NCBI GenBank assembly: GCA_963930655.1
Contig: OZ005605.1
Location: forward strand, 22,761,501 to 22,825,500
Direction: 5' to 3'
From: Myrica gale
Taxonomy: Eukaryota; Streptophyta; Magnoliopsida; Fagales; Myricaceae
DNA: 64,000 nucleotides
This document shows, in pieces, positions 1 to 12,400 of the stretch (the stretch's first letter is position 1; each line of letters starts with the position of its first letter). The notes under the pieces are model-generated. The model was not told the DNA's origin and searched no databases. It worked only from the letters and a program-made list of their open reading frames with translations. A program made the translations under genes and the position numbers.

Positions 1-1
1 A

Positions 2-2233
2 GTTGTTGGAGTTTTGGGTTCAAAACTTGTTTTTATGTACGTCAGCTGTGGAGCCTTGAGAGAAGGGAGGCGGGTCTTCGATAAGATTTTGAATGATAAG
101 GTCTTTCTTTGGAATTTTATGATAAACGAGTACGCAAAGATAGGGGATTTTGGGGAAGGTATATCTATATTTTTGAAGATGAAGGACGCGGGCATAGAAG
201 CGAACTCTTATACTTTTTCTTGTGTTTTAAAATGTTTTGCGGCCCTAGGGAATGTAGAAGGTGGCGCGCAGGTTCATGGCTATTTATTGAGATTGGGTTT
301 TGGTTCTTACAACTCGGTTGCGAATTCTCTAATTGCTTTCTACTTCAAGAGTGGAAGAGTTGAAAGTGCGGAGACCTTGTTTGATGAATTGAGTGATAAA
401 GATGTCATATCGTGGAATTCTATGATAAGTGGGTATGCCTCAAATGGCCTTGCGACAAAGGCACTCCACTTTTTTAAAGAGATGATGTGGTCGGGAATTG
501 ACATAGATTTGGCAACAATAGTGAATGTTCTTGTGGCTTGTGCAAGTATTGGTACTCTTTCGTTGGGCAGATCACTTCATGCTGATGCAATAAAAGCTGG
601 TTTTGACAGAGAAATCATGTTTAACAATATTTTGCTGGACATGTATACAAAATGTGGTGACTTGGATTCTGCGATCAGAGTTTTTGGAAAGATCGGCAAA
701 AGAAGTGTTGTGTCATGGACTTCAATGATAGCAGGTTACGTCCGAGAAGGTCTATCTGGTGGAGCAATCAGATTATTCAGTGAAATGGAAAGGAATGGTG
801 TTAGCCCTGATCATTTTACTATCACAAGCGTCCTTCATGCTTGTGCTTGCAATGGCTCTTTGGACAGTGGCAGGGGTGTGCACACTTACATAAAAGAAAA
901 GAAAATCGGCTTGAGTTTGTTTGTGTCTAATGCTCTCATGGATATGTATGCAAAATGTGGAAGCATGGAAGAAGCTCACTCAGTTTTTTCGCAGACACCC
1001 TTAAAGGATATCGTCTCATGGAATACCATGATAGGGGGTTACTCAAAGAACAGTCTTCCAAATGAAGCTCTTAATTTGTTTGCTGAGATGCAACAAGTTA
1101 TAAAACCCAACTCCATAACAATAGCCTCTATCCTTCCAGCTTGTGCCAGCCTAGCTGCTCTAGAAAGAGGCCAAGAGATTCATGGTCACATAATGAGAAA
1201 TGGATATTCGTCAGATCAATATGTTACCAATGCACTTGTCGATATGTATGTAAAGTGCGGGGTATTAGTTCTTGCACGGTCACTCTTTGACATGATTCCT
1301 TCAAAGGATCTAATCTCATGGACGGTTATGATTGCTGGATATGGCATGCATGGTTTTGGAAGTGAAGCTGTTGCTACCTTTAACAAGATGAGAAATGCAG
1401 GTGTTGAGCCTGATGAAGTTTCCTTCATTTCTATACTTTATGCATGCAGCCATTCTGGATTACTTGATGAAGGATGGGGTTTTTTCAATATTATGAGACA
1501 GGAATGTAATATCGAGCCCAAGTTGGAACACTATGCTTGTATGGTGGATCTTCTTGCACGCACAGGGAATCTGTTGAAGGCATATAGATTCATTGAAACG
1601 ATGCCAATTGAACCAGATGCCACAATTTGGGGTTCCTTGCTCTGTGGATGCAGGATCCACCATGATGTAAAACTAGCAGAGAAAGTCGCAGAACACGTTT
1701 TTGAGCTGGAGCCAGAGAACACAGGGTATTATGTACTTCTAGCAAATATCTATGCAGAGGCAGAAAAGTGGGAAGAAGTTAAAAAGTTGCGTGAGAGGAT
1801 TGGCCACCGTGGGTTGAAAAAAAACCCAGGGTGTAGCTGGATAGAGATCAAAGGCAAAGTTAATATCTTTGTGGCTGGCGATAGTTCACACCCACAAGCC
1901 AAAAAAATCGAGTCCCTATTGAAAAGGTTTAGAACAGAGATGAGGGAAGAAGGTTACTTTCCGAAGACAAGGTATGCCCTAATTAATGCAGATGACATGG
2001 AGAAGGAAATGGCTCTCTGTGGGCACAGTGAAAAGTTAGCCATGGCTTTTGGAATATTGAGCCTGCCTCCTGGCAAAACAGTACGAGTCACCAAGAATCT
2101 AAGAGTATGCAGTGACTGTCATGAGATGGCCAAGTTCATGTCAAAGTCAGCTAGCAGGGAGATTGTCCTGAGAGATTCCAATCGCTTTCACCATTTTAAG
2201 GACGGTTATTGTTCTTGCAGAGGTTTCTGGTGA
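2..2233 (+). CDS. DOT4: DOT4-like DYW-class pentatricopeptide repeat protein (5' partial)
   Basis: The open frame runs in from the window edge at base 2 and ends in a TGA at 2231-2233, so the start codon and targeting peptide lie outside the window. About 743 codons are visible against roughly 870 residues in Arabidopsis DOT4 (At4g18750). Successive PPR motifs of the P-L-S type (for example VISWNSMISGYASNGL and VSWTSMIAGY) fill the first 500 residues. They are followed by an E/E+ region (NPGCSWIEIKGKV) and a C-terminal deaminase-like domain with the zinc motifs GHSEKLA and CSDCH. The last residues are CSCRGFW rather than the canonical DYW tripeptide, as I recall for DOT4 itself. DYW PPR proteins bind organelle RNA and support C-to-U editing, and Arabidopsis DOT4 is known for plastid rpoC1 editing and leaf vein patterning. 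The frame has no intron and no lesion. Orthology is inferred from near-continuous similarity recalled from memory. Confidence 0.93.
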   Translation, partial: VVGVLGSKLVFMYVSCGALREGRRVFDKILNDKVFLWNFMINEYAKIGDFGEGISIFLKMKDAGIEANSYTFSCVLKCFAALGNVEGGAQVHGYLLRLGFGSYNSVANSLIAFYFKSGRVESAETLFDELSDKDVISWNSMISGYASNGLATKALHFFKEMMWSGIDIDLATIVNVLVACASIGTLSLGRSLHADAIKAGFDREIMFNNILLDMYTKCGDLDSAIRVFGKIGKRSVVSWTSMIAGYVREGLSGGAIRLFSEMERNGVSPDHFTITSVLHACACNGSLDSGRGVHTYIKEKKIGLSLFVSNALMDMYAKCGSMEEAHSVFSQTPLKDIVSWNTMIGGYSKNSLPNEALNLFAEMQQVIKPNSITIASILPACASLAALERGQEIHGHIMRNGYSSDQYVTNALVDMYVKCGVLVLARSLFDMIPSKDLISWTVMIAGYGMHGFGSEAVATFNKMRNAGVEPDEVSFISILYACSHSGLLDEGWGFFNIMRQECNIEPKLEHYACMVDLLARTGNLLKAYRFIETMPIEPDATIWGSLLCGCRIHHDVKLAEKVAEHVFELEPENTGYYVLLANIYAEAEKWEEVKKLRERIGHRGLKKNPGCSWIEIKGKVNIFVAGDSSHPQAKKIESLLKRFRTEMREEGYFPKTRYALINADDMEKEMALCGHSEKLAMAFGILSLPPGKTVRVTKNLRVCSDCHEMAKFMSKSASREIVLRDSNRFHHFKDGYCSCRGFW

Positions 2234-5200
2234 ATCAGGGGTAGTAGGAATCTGAATGCAAAAGAGCTCATAACTAGAGGAAATATAAATCAAGTTTGAT
2301 TCTCAAGGAATGATTCACAAGTTATTGTACATTATGTATTGTTGATGGATATGAACATACGTTGGATAAGGACTTAGGCTAGGATCTCCATTTGAGTTGA
2401 ATGAAGTCGTACTTAACTCAAAGACCCGAATTTGTGATTGCACTTCTACTGAGGAGCTCCCTTTGACTCATTTTGGACGTGTATGAGTTTATGGATCATT
2501 GATGTCTCATTTCATGGCATTATAGACACTCCACATGCAGGTGCTTTCTGCGGCATATGAGAAGAAACAGTTTATCAGGCAACGCTAATCTATATAGTGT
2601 GTATTCGTAACTATTTCTCCACTGTCGAGAGGGCAGCAAAAAGCGGTGGAAAAGAGGGAATTTTTATCCCTCTGAATGCTTCCTAGTCGCCGAGTTGAAG
2701 AAAAAGAAATTGTGTTTCACACAGCGTCGGAAGCATAGGAATCACTTAATGCGGGCAGCACAAACATTGCCAAAGCAGGTACCAACTTTTTAGAAGTTCT
2801 GGAAAATCTTCTAAGATGTGAAAATTATGTCGTTACAACTGTAAATGCAAAAATTAGTGTTTTTGCATTTGCTTTATTATCAAAGGAAGGCCATAAAATA
2901 GTTCTCTTGGAAGCATTCTGCTCACCATTAGCATAATCATTTAATTGCTTATGAAGGCATCTTTAATAATTTGTCTTCCTCTTCTTTTTTCACTTTTCTT
3001 CCTGCTCTTCCTCAGTAGAAGCCTTCCGCAATCGTTCGATTTGCAGCAGACAGGCCAATGGATGGGCCAGTCCTTGCATGTGGTACCATAAGATCTAATA
3101 TTGTACGGTTTATTGTGTCGCTATTTTTGTCGTTTTGGTACGGCAAGGGTGTAGGACCACTCTCAGATGTTTAAGGTGCTTCACAGCTCACTTGTATGGA
3201 TGTAAAGATGTAATTATTTGCACCAGGAAATACGCATAAATTCATAGGTCGGGCTTCCCCTTGATGTCAACAAGGAGACCTTGGAGTTTTATACACTACA
3301 ATTTCTCATAATTGTGTAAAGATGTAATTATTTGCACCAGGAAATACGCATAAATTCATAGGTCGGGCTTCCCCTTGATGTCAACAAGGAGACCTTGGAG
3401 TTTTATACACTACAATTTCTCATAATTGTGTACAGAACAGTCAATTTTTGACCCTGGGAATCTAGCAGTTTGAAATTTGCAAGTTTTATGATATTCTTGT
3501 GTGCACAAAGGGAAAAACAATATTGACTCCTCCGGGTTTTACTTCCAGTCTTCCTCTGTTATTATTTTTGGCCACGATTATCTGTCTTGATAATTAACGA
3601 ACGATACTTCTCCAGGGATTTTTAATTCCTGGTCTGGGAAAACTTTGGAGCAATCGGTGAATTGACTCCTACGCAAGGAATACGTACAACAGAGAGAGAG
3701 AGTTGCTTTTTTGCGCATCATTTTTCAAAGTCCTCGAGAGTTTTGAAATCTCCCTGCAACATCTTTTAAGCCGTCTTTCCGCAAGGATGTAAAGAGATAT
3801 TTACACGTGGATAGCCTATTTTTTAATTAGCCTCACTTTTTTTTACTACTTGCCCTTTTTTTTGGTGAATACTTTGCACTTTCGTTTTGCAGATGAGAGG
3901 CACGTTCATTCATGCTGAGGGTCCAAAGAAAAGGCAAAAACAGCTGTCTCAAATTATGGGCTCGCCACATGGGGGAGAGATGACCTTGCAGTGTTGGATG
4001 AGTCCATCGCAAGGGTGTTGAGAAGCAATTCATGTCTTGCCTTTTAAGATATCAGCATCTTTAAGAAGCTATCTAATGGCAAAATGTCATCCAACCCAGA
4101 AAAAAAGACAAGACGACCGTTCTTATTAATGGAGTTGAAGTTAATTCCTAGGTCCTAAGGAAAAACTTACAGGACTTAAGAGATTGTATCAGGTTGTCTC
4201 AATGAGAGACTGCGCCCAATGCAACAGCCAACAGGGGCAGAGGAGTGCGATTATCCGATGAAGTATGAATTGAGGCTAAAACTCGAAGCTGTGGAAAAAA
4301 AAGGAGAAAAAAAAGGGAATAAAAGCTAACAAGCTGGCACATTGATGGTTCTAACAGTTGATTTTAGATGGTCGGCTAACCAAACTAGATCACTGTAGAA
4401 CCTAATTGATTATTTCAGGTTATTTTCATCAAACAATAAGGCATAACTTGAATGTTGGATCAGATATCTCTTATGAATTTCCCCAATTCTCCTTTCACAA
4501 CTCATCGAACAGCTTACCATTGTACCTTCTCTATATAGTGTCGTACATGCTGGTGTAAATGGATTTAATGTTGGGCCACGGAGAAAAATTATCACCCTAT
4601 CAAATCCCCTGGTGGGAAAGAAAACATTGTCCCTGTCTCATCCGTCACCTTCGCCGAAAATAGGCTGCCCTCACTTACAAAATTTTACTAAAAATATTCT
4701 CACTCCTAATAAAATAATCTAATATAATCTCTCTCCCATAAAAAATATAAAAAATTACAAAAAATATAAAAAATTACTTCTCTTTACCTTTTCACTAAAC
4801 CCAATAACAACACATATTCTCATACCAAAAATATTACAACACAAACACAACCATAATTACAGTTATGCGTTCATTTTTTAATATCAAATTTTTTATATAA
4901 TTTTCAGTCTGTATTGAAAGTTACAATTTAAAAAGATATTTTTTTATAATTTTTAATTCGTATTGCAAGATATAATTTAAAAAGAGAGAAATAATTAATA
5001 TATCTAGCACCATTAAATGTTTATCATATAAAGTTTCAGGAACCCTACTTATCTTGTCTATTTTTTTTTCCTAACTGCACTAAGACAAGTAATCTGGAGC
5101 CCATCCAATAATAGCCAAAGAGTGCATAAAACTATCCAAGCTGGTTACCAAATAGTTTATATTTGGTAGCAAACAAAAACCTAGTACCGGACAAAGAGAA

Positions 5201-5777
5201 ATTTCACAAGTCATCAACTAACAGGCTAGAATATTGTGAATTGTTAGTTATACAAAGGGGTTAATAAGCAAAGCTCAAAAATTAATTGAACATCTTAATC
5301 CACATCATAGACTTGAGCGAGTACCAACGGGAAAATTTCGGCTTCACTTAGGCACAAGGTGTTGATAGACAGCAAACCAAACTCAATTAAGGCACATACG
5401 ATGAACAGAGTAGTATAAAGTATCCAAAAGCAAATGCTTGAAGTTCAAGAAAAAGCAATGTTCAGGAATAATAGATCAACCACTTTTCCGCTCTATGGGC
5501 AGCTAGTAGGACACCCAAGTGAAACCGACTGCTCTTTTCTCCATCTCTAATGATCAAAGCAGCAAAAAAATAACACACCAATTCAATAATCTCTCTCTCT
5601 CCTCCCCCTTCCCACCTTTTTTCATCTTTTTTACCCTTTTGTTTTCCCTTTGCACCTAAACTTCCTCATCATTTAAGTGTATAATGAATGGAACAAAGCC
5701 TCCTCTAATTACCAATTTCTCCAAATCTAAAAGTTAAATAAAACAAGCAAAATGCTTGTCTATTTTCTCTCCCCTAC
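2234..5777. other. Spacer between the DOT4-like and RLP51-like genes
   Basis: The first few hundred bases are presumably the 3' UTR of the PPR gene. The spacer contains a 114-bp tandem duplication (3201-3428) and an AT-rich stretch (about 4663-4873) with phrases such as TATAATCTCTCTCC that recur near 24.68 kb, so it is probably a MITE relic. A short open stretch at 3893-4021 follows a splice-acceptor-like TTTTGCAG but encodes nothing I recognise. The last part (5450-5777) probably includes the 3' UTR of the convergent RLP gene. I see no other gene. Confidence 0.6.
3201..3428. repeat. 114-bp tandem duplication (two copies)
   Basis: Copy 1 (3201-3314) and copy 2 (3315-3428) read the same from TGTAAAGATGTAATTATTTG to the closing CATAATTG, with no difference seen by eye. 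The duplication lies in probable 3' flanking sequence of the PPR gene. Such identity implies a recent duplication or an assembly artefact. Confidence 0.95.
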
Positions 5778-7091
5778 TTACCCACACCATTTTGAAAGAA
5801 GAACTAGGAAAACTATAAGAAAAACTATAGAAGAGAGCCCAATTGCCACACCAAGAACGACCTTACTTGGTCCGTGATGATGCTCATTCTTGTTGCTGGA
5901 ATCATTCCCATCACTCTGATCATAGTCCGAATCACTGCTACTATCATCCGCGGAGGATGCCTCCTTAGACGGAGGCGGTGACATCGGCAAACCATGCTTA
6001 TCGCACGGTGCAATCCCAAGCTTCAACTTTGATGACAGAACTGAATGGTTATAGCACAAATTGCTATTCGCAGCAACCTTAAACACAGCCAACCTCTTAA
6101 TGAAACTCCCATTGAATGGCATAACCCCATGAAAGTTATTGTTCGCGAGATTCAAGTACTTCAAGCTCTCCATCTCTGAAATGAACCTCGGAATCGTACC
6201 ATTCAACTGGTTCGAGCTTAGATCAATGTGAACCAAACCCGGTATTGCCGACATGGAGTCCGGTATGGACCCGGATAACGAATTCGACGCCAATGACACG
6301 TTCTTTAGTGAAATCAAGTCCCCGAACGACGTGGGCATCTCACCTACGAGCGCATTCGACGAAAGATTCAAGAATTCGAGGTTCTCAAGAAGCGTGACAG
6401 AGCTGGGTATCCTCCCCTTGAGTTTATTACCTGAAAAATCGACGTGGGTAAGGTTGAGATTCAAGTGCTTAGGGATGTAACCGGTGAGATTGGCGTGGGA
6501 GATGGTTACGGACTTGAGTTTCTTCATGTTGCCGAGAATGACATAAGGGCCAGAGGCCTCGACTGGCGTGGCAGAGACTGTAAGGTCGGTGACGTTATGG
6601 AGGCGAGAGAGCCAGACACCAGTGAGAGTTCTGAGGGAGTGTATGCAGGTGAAGGAGAGGAGGGAGGAAGCGAGTTCCGAGGGGAAGCGAATGGGGGAGA
6701 TGGGGCAGTTGAGGAAGGAAATGGAGTGAAGGGTGGAAAGGGACTTGAGGGCGGTGAAGGAGAGAGCGACGTCGTCTGCGGAGCAGTTGGATAGGGAGAG
6801 GGAGAGAAGGTGGCGGAAGGGCTTGGAGGAGTCGCAGAGGAGGGTGGCATTGTTCTTGCTTTGGCAGGGGTCCTTGGAGGTAGGGATGTTGAGGGATTGC
6901 AGGGCTCTGAGTTGCTTAGGGTCGAGCGTGGAGGGTGAAGAAGAGGAAGACGGCGTGGTTGGAGTAGGAGTCGGAGTCGGAGAGGAAGTCGGGGAAGGGG
7001 TTGGGGACAGGGAGACAGAGTTGGTGGCCCTGGTTGTGGTGGAGAGGAGGAGGAGAAGGAGAGTGAAAAGGCACGGTGGTGGCGCTGCCAT
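5778..7091 (-). CDS. RLP51: Receptor-like protein, RLP51/SNC2-like (LRR + transmembrane, no kinase)
   Basis: This is a single-exon frame of 437 codons. Residues 1-22 form a signal peptide with a run of leucines. A Ser/Thr/Pro-rich stretch follows (about 24-54), then an N-terminal cap with paired cysteines and about eight to ten leucine-rich repeats (for example [17 protein letters not shown] and [17 protein letters not shown]) with many N-glycosylation sites. After an acidic Asp/Ser-rich juxtamembrane segment comes one membrane helix (about 410-434) containing a GVAIG motif of GxxxG type, and a three-residue tail. There is no kinase domain. Arabidopsis RLP51/SNC2 is 431 residues with the same layout, signals in immunity, and has a GxxxG glycine that matters for activation. 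Its Arabidopsis locus (At4g18760) is next to DOT4, as here. The ATG at 7091-7089 was chosen because it begins the signal peptide and follows a GA-rich leader. Confidence 0.9.
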   Translation of the reverse strand: MAAPPPCLFTLLLLLLSTTTRATNSVSLSPTPSPTSSPTPTPTPTTPSSSSSPSTLDPKQLRALQSLNIPTSKDPCQSKNNATLLCDSSKPFRHLLSLSLSNCSADDVALSFTALKSLSTLHSISFLNCPISPIRFPSELASSLLSFTCIHSLRTLTGVWLSRLHNVTDLTVSATPVEASGPYVILGNMKKLKSVTISHANLTGYIPKHLNLNLTHVDFSGNKLKGRIPSSVTLLENLEFLNLSSNALVGEMPTSFGDLISLKNVSLASNSLSGSIPDSMSAIPGLVHIDLSSNQLNGTIPRFISEMESLKYLNLANNNFHGVMPFNGSFIKRLAVFKVAANSNLCYNHSVLSSKLKLGIAPCDKHGLPMSPPPSKEASSADDSSSDSDYDQSDGNDSSNKNEHHHGPSKVVLGVAIGLSSIVFLIVFLVLLSKWCG

Positions 7092-7792
7092 TGTAGAGAG
7101 AGAGGGAGAGAGTAGGGAGTGAGCTTTCCAGCTTAGGAGACTGTGGGGGACTTCGAGTATGTAATATGCAATCTGTGGCGTGTCTAGAACTTAACTTCGA
7201 AACTGAATAGTAAGAGACTCTTTTAGCAGGAGGATAACTTCGGAGTTCGGACGGTGCGCGACAGTTACGAATCTACTTTTCTACCCTTGAATATAGAATA
7301 TATTTACAGTGATGCACACCATGTTTGTTTTCTCTCTCTTGGTGGAAAAGGACGCCAAACTATATTATTTTTTAATAGGCAGAAAAGGACACCAAAGCTT
7401 TGGTAGATGATTAGACAGTAACAGATCGTCAAGACCAATATCAGTCCGGATGAGGTTAAAATCGTAAATAAGTGGCAAAGGGCATCATTACAGAGTTGAT
7501 AATGAGACCATTACCAACGACATGGGTCCTTTATTAAACGGCACGAACTGCTAAAAGAATGTACAAATGTCGAGCACAATTTCAACTCGTAGCAGATAAA
7601 ATACGTAATTAGATAATAATTAAGTAAATGGCAATGCAACGTCTTTGTCCGTTAAAGCCATTGAATGGCTCCAGCTCTGCTTCTTTCATTATTCCTTTCC
7701 TTTTGGGACCGACCTTTGTGATTAGTGCAATAGTTAGTATTTGATGGACGGTCCATGTTTGTCATCGTGCTTGCGAGTTGCATACATCATAC

Positions 7793-8454
7793 TCTTGAGA
7801 GAGATAACGACAAACAAAACAGCGGAATAATTCTTCTCTCTAGATGAAAGCAAATAGAGCGCAATCTCAACAATTATATGTACTGAAAAATAATCTCAAG
7901 ATAATCAATCACACCAAGCCAGAACGACACAATCAATTTTTACGTGGAAAACTTCCCCGGTGTGAGGAAGAAAAACTACGGGACCTAGTCCAGTCAAATC
8001 TCCACTATAAACCAAATAATGGGTACACAAAGTCTTCTCTAGTCACAACTAGAGGCTACAACTCAGATCTTCAAGATGATATCAATCTTGGCAAATACAA
8101 CGGAAAAACAACGTAGAGAAAATACCAACAATTTGCGGTTACTGTTCACGCGTACGAACCACTGTTCCTGAGCTCAAAATCTGATCTTCACCGTTCAGAT
8201 GATAGCCCCTTGTGTCGTGAACGTCTCCTCCAAATTTCAGCTCGATCGAACCACAGACGAAGCGGGATCTAGCCTTTGATGAAACCTGGGCGTGAAAGAG
8301 AAAAACTGCCTCTTTCTTTTCTTTCTCTTCTTTTAATCCGTACAACTTTCAAAGAACTCATCCTTAGGGTTATAAGTTAAAACCCTAATGGGCTTTGGGC
8401 CTTATTAAAGACCCCCATTGGGCTTTCCTTCACATAGAAGGAATAAACCCAACA
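7793..8454 (-). mobile_element. Probable solo LTR (about 660 bp)
   Basis: Read on the minus strand the segment begins TGTTGGGTTTATTCC, a usual plant LTR start, and it is flanked on both sides by CATAC (7788-7792 and 8455-8459). No gag or pol sequence is next to it, so it looks like a solo LTR from internal recombination. The outer end lacks a clear terminal CA, so that boundary may be off by a few bases. Family is uncertain, possibly Copia. Confidence 0.55.
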
Positions 8455-8663
8455 CATACATTTTCAGGATTTTGGTTTCTTCGTTGATACGATTTGGAGG
8501 GATTTCACTGCTTGCCAGAACGGGAGAGGCAGCATAATAGTAGTATGCCAGTTGCAAGGACACTGCTTTTAACTTTGGGCAAATCTTCTTGAGTGAGTTG
8601 GGTTCAAAGTCATTAAGAGGAAGCAACTTGGGTTGATGATCAAACTAATTAAGCTGCTTTGCT

Positions 8664-9026
8664 ATAACTCACGTTTTTAGAGAGGGGAATGCTCCTGCCG
8701 ATTATTTAGCTAATCTTGGTGCACAAGAAATTTCAGAATCTTAGATTCACATGGCGGATGTCCCTTTGAGATTACGTGGTTTACTTCGAACTGATAAACT
8801 CAGTATGCCTTATTTGAAAATTTCCTAACATTTCTTTTCGTTGTTGTTTTGTGGGGTTTTTTTTATTTTTTGTTGTATTTTTGGTCTGGTCTTAGTAGGT
8901 TTTAGCTTGGCTTTTGGTGGTTCATTGTAGCCGGTCAAGTTTTTTGTTACCACAGTTTTCCTCCGCCACACGTGAGGACATTTTAATAAATTTCGGAAGT
9001 TCCGCCGTCCTTCAGAAAAAAAAAAA
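8664..9026 (+). mobile_element. 5'-truncated LINE (RNase H end + poly-A) with 13-bp TSD
   Basis: The segment opens in a frame reading THVFREGNAPADYLANLG, the C-terminal RNase H signature of plant L1-type LINEs. It continues through a T-rich 3' region and ends in an A run at about 9015-9028. The 13-mer AAGCTGCTTTGCT occurs directly before it (8651-8663) and directly after the A run (9027-9039), as expected for target-primed insertion. Only about 360 bp of the 3' end was copied. Confidence 0.85.
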
Positions 9027-9483
9027 AAGCTGCTTTGCTGTGACACTTAGTGGTGGACCGTCGGTGAAGTTTTAGGGTATATTTGTCGTGTTAGTGACCG
9101 TTGGCCATCTTCTGGGGTTTGTTCTTTTGTATTTTTCCCCATAGGTAAAACTATCAACAGTTTTGGGGGATGAAGAATGCTAAGAGACTTGACATGAAAA
9201 CAAGCGAACTGGACAGTTTCTTTCTAGAGAAAATTTCCATTCATGGATGCAAGTAGCAACCATGTTTTTGACTCTGATATTTGTCTAGGCAATGCTTTTA
9301 CAAACGGATTGTCTAACCTCGACAGATCACTACATAATATCGAAAAACTTACTTCAATATGCCTCAATGGGCATGAAAGAGCTAAAGCATCTTCCCATTA
9401 GAACTCTAACGAGTGGCAATCGAAATCATCACTAACATTCAACTAAATGGCTGGAGAATCCTGGGAAGCTTCCTTTGATTGCC

Positions 9484-12400
9484 CTAACAATCTATAGAAA
9501 TGCAGCTCTGTGCAACAGTTGAACCATCAACTTTGCTCACAAAGGGATCTATCTTCACCCAAACAAGCGAGAAGACCGAGGCCAACAGCACTGACCACAG
9601 AACAACAATGGTTGGAGTCCGGTTTTGGCGACCCATGAGACCCTTAAGGAAGGGGTAGAGATGAACGATCACCCAGAAGGAAAAGAACACCTTGCCAAAG
9701 AGTGGCCCCCATGAATCGTATCCTTTGTTAAGTGCATCAGAAAATCCAGCAACAACACCCACCATATTGATGATGATAAGAGTCGTCGGAGGGATCAAAA
9801 CTGTCGTCCACTTGACAATGTAGAGCTCACCAAACTCTCCATCGTCGGCTGCTTTTGAAGTGACTGTGAAGTTGGTATCAAGTCCAGCCAACATCTTCAG
9901 GAATCCTTGGAAAACAGCAAAGAGATGGGCTGAAACGCCTCCAATGACCCAAAACTGCTCATTACGCCACCACTCTTCGATGCTGACACCACTCCACCGC
10001 AGCTCAAGCACACTTGTCACAATGATGGAAATGAAAAGCCCAAGAAACAGGATACTTGCGACGTTGGAAAGCTGAATCAAATACCAATTTATAATGTGAG
10101 AAAGTTCTGTAACTGAATTAGTTTTCAAAACGCGAAAATGATACACAAAAAGACAAGTTTCTTATTTTTTTCATATATTCTGTTGGAAGTTATCCAACCA
10201 TACTTGCTGATAGATTTTTGACAATGATGCAATTCCTCTTTAGGAAGTTCAGAAAAACAACATACGAAGCCTACTTAAAAAGTGCTATACGAAGCCTACT
10301 TAAAAAGTGCTTAATTTGATGCATTTCATACCTTTTGCAAAGTACAAATGGCATTCAACTTTTTCGCTAAATAGCCTAATGTTATGATTTATAGGCCTAT
10401 CTAATCAACTACTCCAAGAACCCCATCAGGTAGAACAGCGCTCGGTTATGAACCCCAGTTGAATGGTTTCAAATCTTTGATGTATATTGTACACCAGGCA
10501 AATAATACCCTACCAACTTCCAATTCTTCAATTTAGACAATCACTGAAGATGTGTAATGATTTTTGAAGGTAAAATATGAGAAATTACCGTTGGTATAAT
10601 AAATTTTCCTGTGAGGAGGCAGATTGCTGGGATTGTACAATAAGCAACCAGAGGGAGGGATGTAAATGGATAAACTATGGTGTTTATGTACGCTAGTCTT
10701 TGAAGATATTTGAGGCGGCCTCCTGCAAACCCATACCATAGGGGACAGTGCCTACTAAGGAAAATCTCCACAGATCCAAGTGCCCACCGGAGAACTTGGT
10801 GCAGTCGATCAGAGAGGTTGATTGGAGCCGACCCTTTGAATGCAGGTCTTAAGGGCATGCAGTAAATTGATCTCCATCCTCGGCAGTGCATCTTGAAACC
10901 TGTTAAAATATCCTCAGTGACCGAACCGTAGATCCAACCGATCTGCATAGTCAAAATAAAAGATTCTTACTCTGAATTAATCCAAGAGGCTTAAAGGATA
11001 TTTGGAAATGGTTAAAGCTCATGTGAAAGATTACGAGCAAATGCCACTAAATTGATGATCATAAGATCAAATCAATCAGTAACAAAGGACAGGACAATTT
11101 TCTTGTAAAAGGCCCCACCAAGCTTGCTGAATCAATTGACCTTGGAATCCAATACTTCCTAAGATTGCAATATATTCTCAAGCTTGAATATTGCTATAAC
11201 AGAAAACTCAACCTCTTTTCCCCACCCAGTCTTCTCCTCGTAACCGCAGCTAATGACATGAATTGCTTCCTTGATCAATGTCGACGAGTTGACAGATTCA
11301 GGGACCCCTCCATTTTCCATTAGTGTAGACTCTATAAATACAGAAGACAAGCCAAAAGTTTTCTCAAAGCTCATCTGGGAGATCAGCATTGACCTCTCAT
11401 ATTCATCATAGTCTGCACAAGGAAAATAAAAAGCACCCTTGTTATAAAAAACTCAATTAGTTTTCCAAACCCCAAATTCCTTGATAAGTAGACTCACTAT
11501 CAATCTCCCTGAGGTTAAATATAGCAGAATCAAGCTCTTCCCGCTTTGCATCTCGGTATACATCTGAGGGATCTTTGGTGGGCTTCTTGGAGGGGCAGCA
11601 ACAAGAGCAGCATCCACACCAGTAGCAGGATGAGGAAGAGGCCTTCCGTAAGCTGGGTAAAGAAGGAGGCCCATAGCCATAAAGTGCTTGCCTGTTGAAG
11701 ACGCAGCCTGTTCCCACATAAACTGGTCCTTGAATGCCATCTAATCCTTTCATGTTGACCTGTAATTGAATGAAGAGATTCGTGACCCTCGTATGATTAT
11801 TCAGGGATCAATCTTCGATATTACAGCATTAGCTTTTTTCCTTCAATTCTTTTACTAGTATATTGAAGAGAGAAAATTATACTTCAGAGCTCAGCCCAAC
11901 TCAAAAGCACATCTTGAATCCGAATGTGTCCAAATCCTGAATCATTGCCAGATACGAAGTCATCAACGAAATACTGTAAGAAGGAAATGAGTTCCAACTT
12001 TTCCTTCTTCTTATACAAATTGAACTAATTACTAAAATTCCCAACCAGATTAATCACTCGAAGTTTATGCAATCTTCCAGTGAAGGTTGAGGTTCTCATA
12101 TAGTCCAAATAGCAATGATGTTCTTATTTCCTACTAGACTTGCAACATTACCTTCACTAACAGTAATCCTAAGATATAAAAGTGCATAATCTTGAACCCT
12201 ATTGAAACCAACGTAGCATCTATAATAGCTTTACACTTACATCAAAGAAAACTGTGTTGCGATTAGCATATCGGTCACTCCTATCGATGCCATCAAACCT
12301 CTGAGGAAATTGCACATAGCATACATCTCGACCAACTTTAGAGTCCATCAAGAAACACATTGCCTCACGAACTGCCTTGCTATTATTAACGTAGTGGTCA

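Noticed and set aside
3893-4021. Open stretch after a TTTTGCAG acceptor-like site, possible extra exon
   Set aside because: No homology recognised and no matching donor; the PPR gene upstream already ends in a complete C-terminal domain.
6253-7122. Long plus-strand open frames overlapping the RLP51-like gene
   Set aside because: They are antisense shadows of the biased Ser/Pro/Leu codons of the real minus-strand gene.
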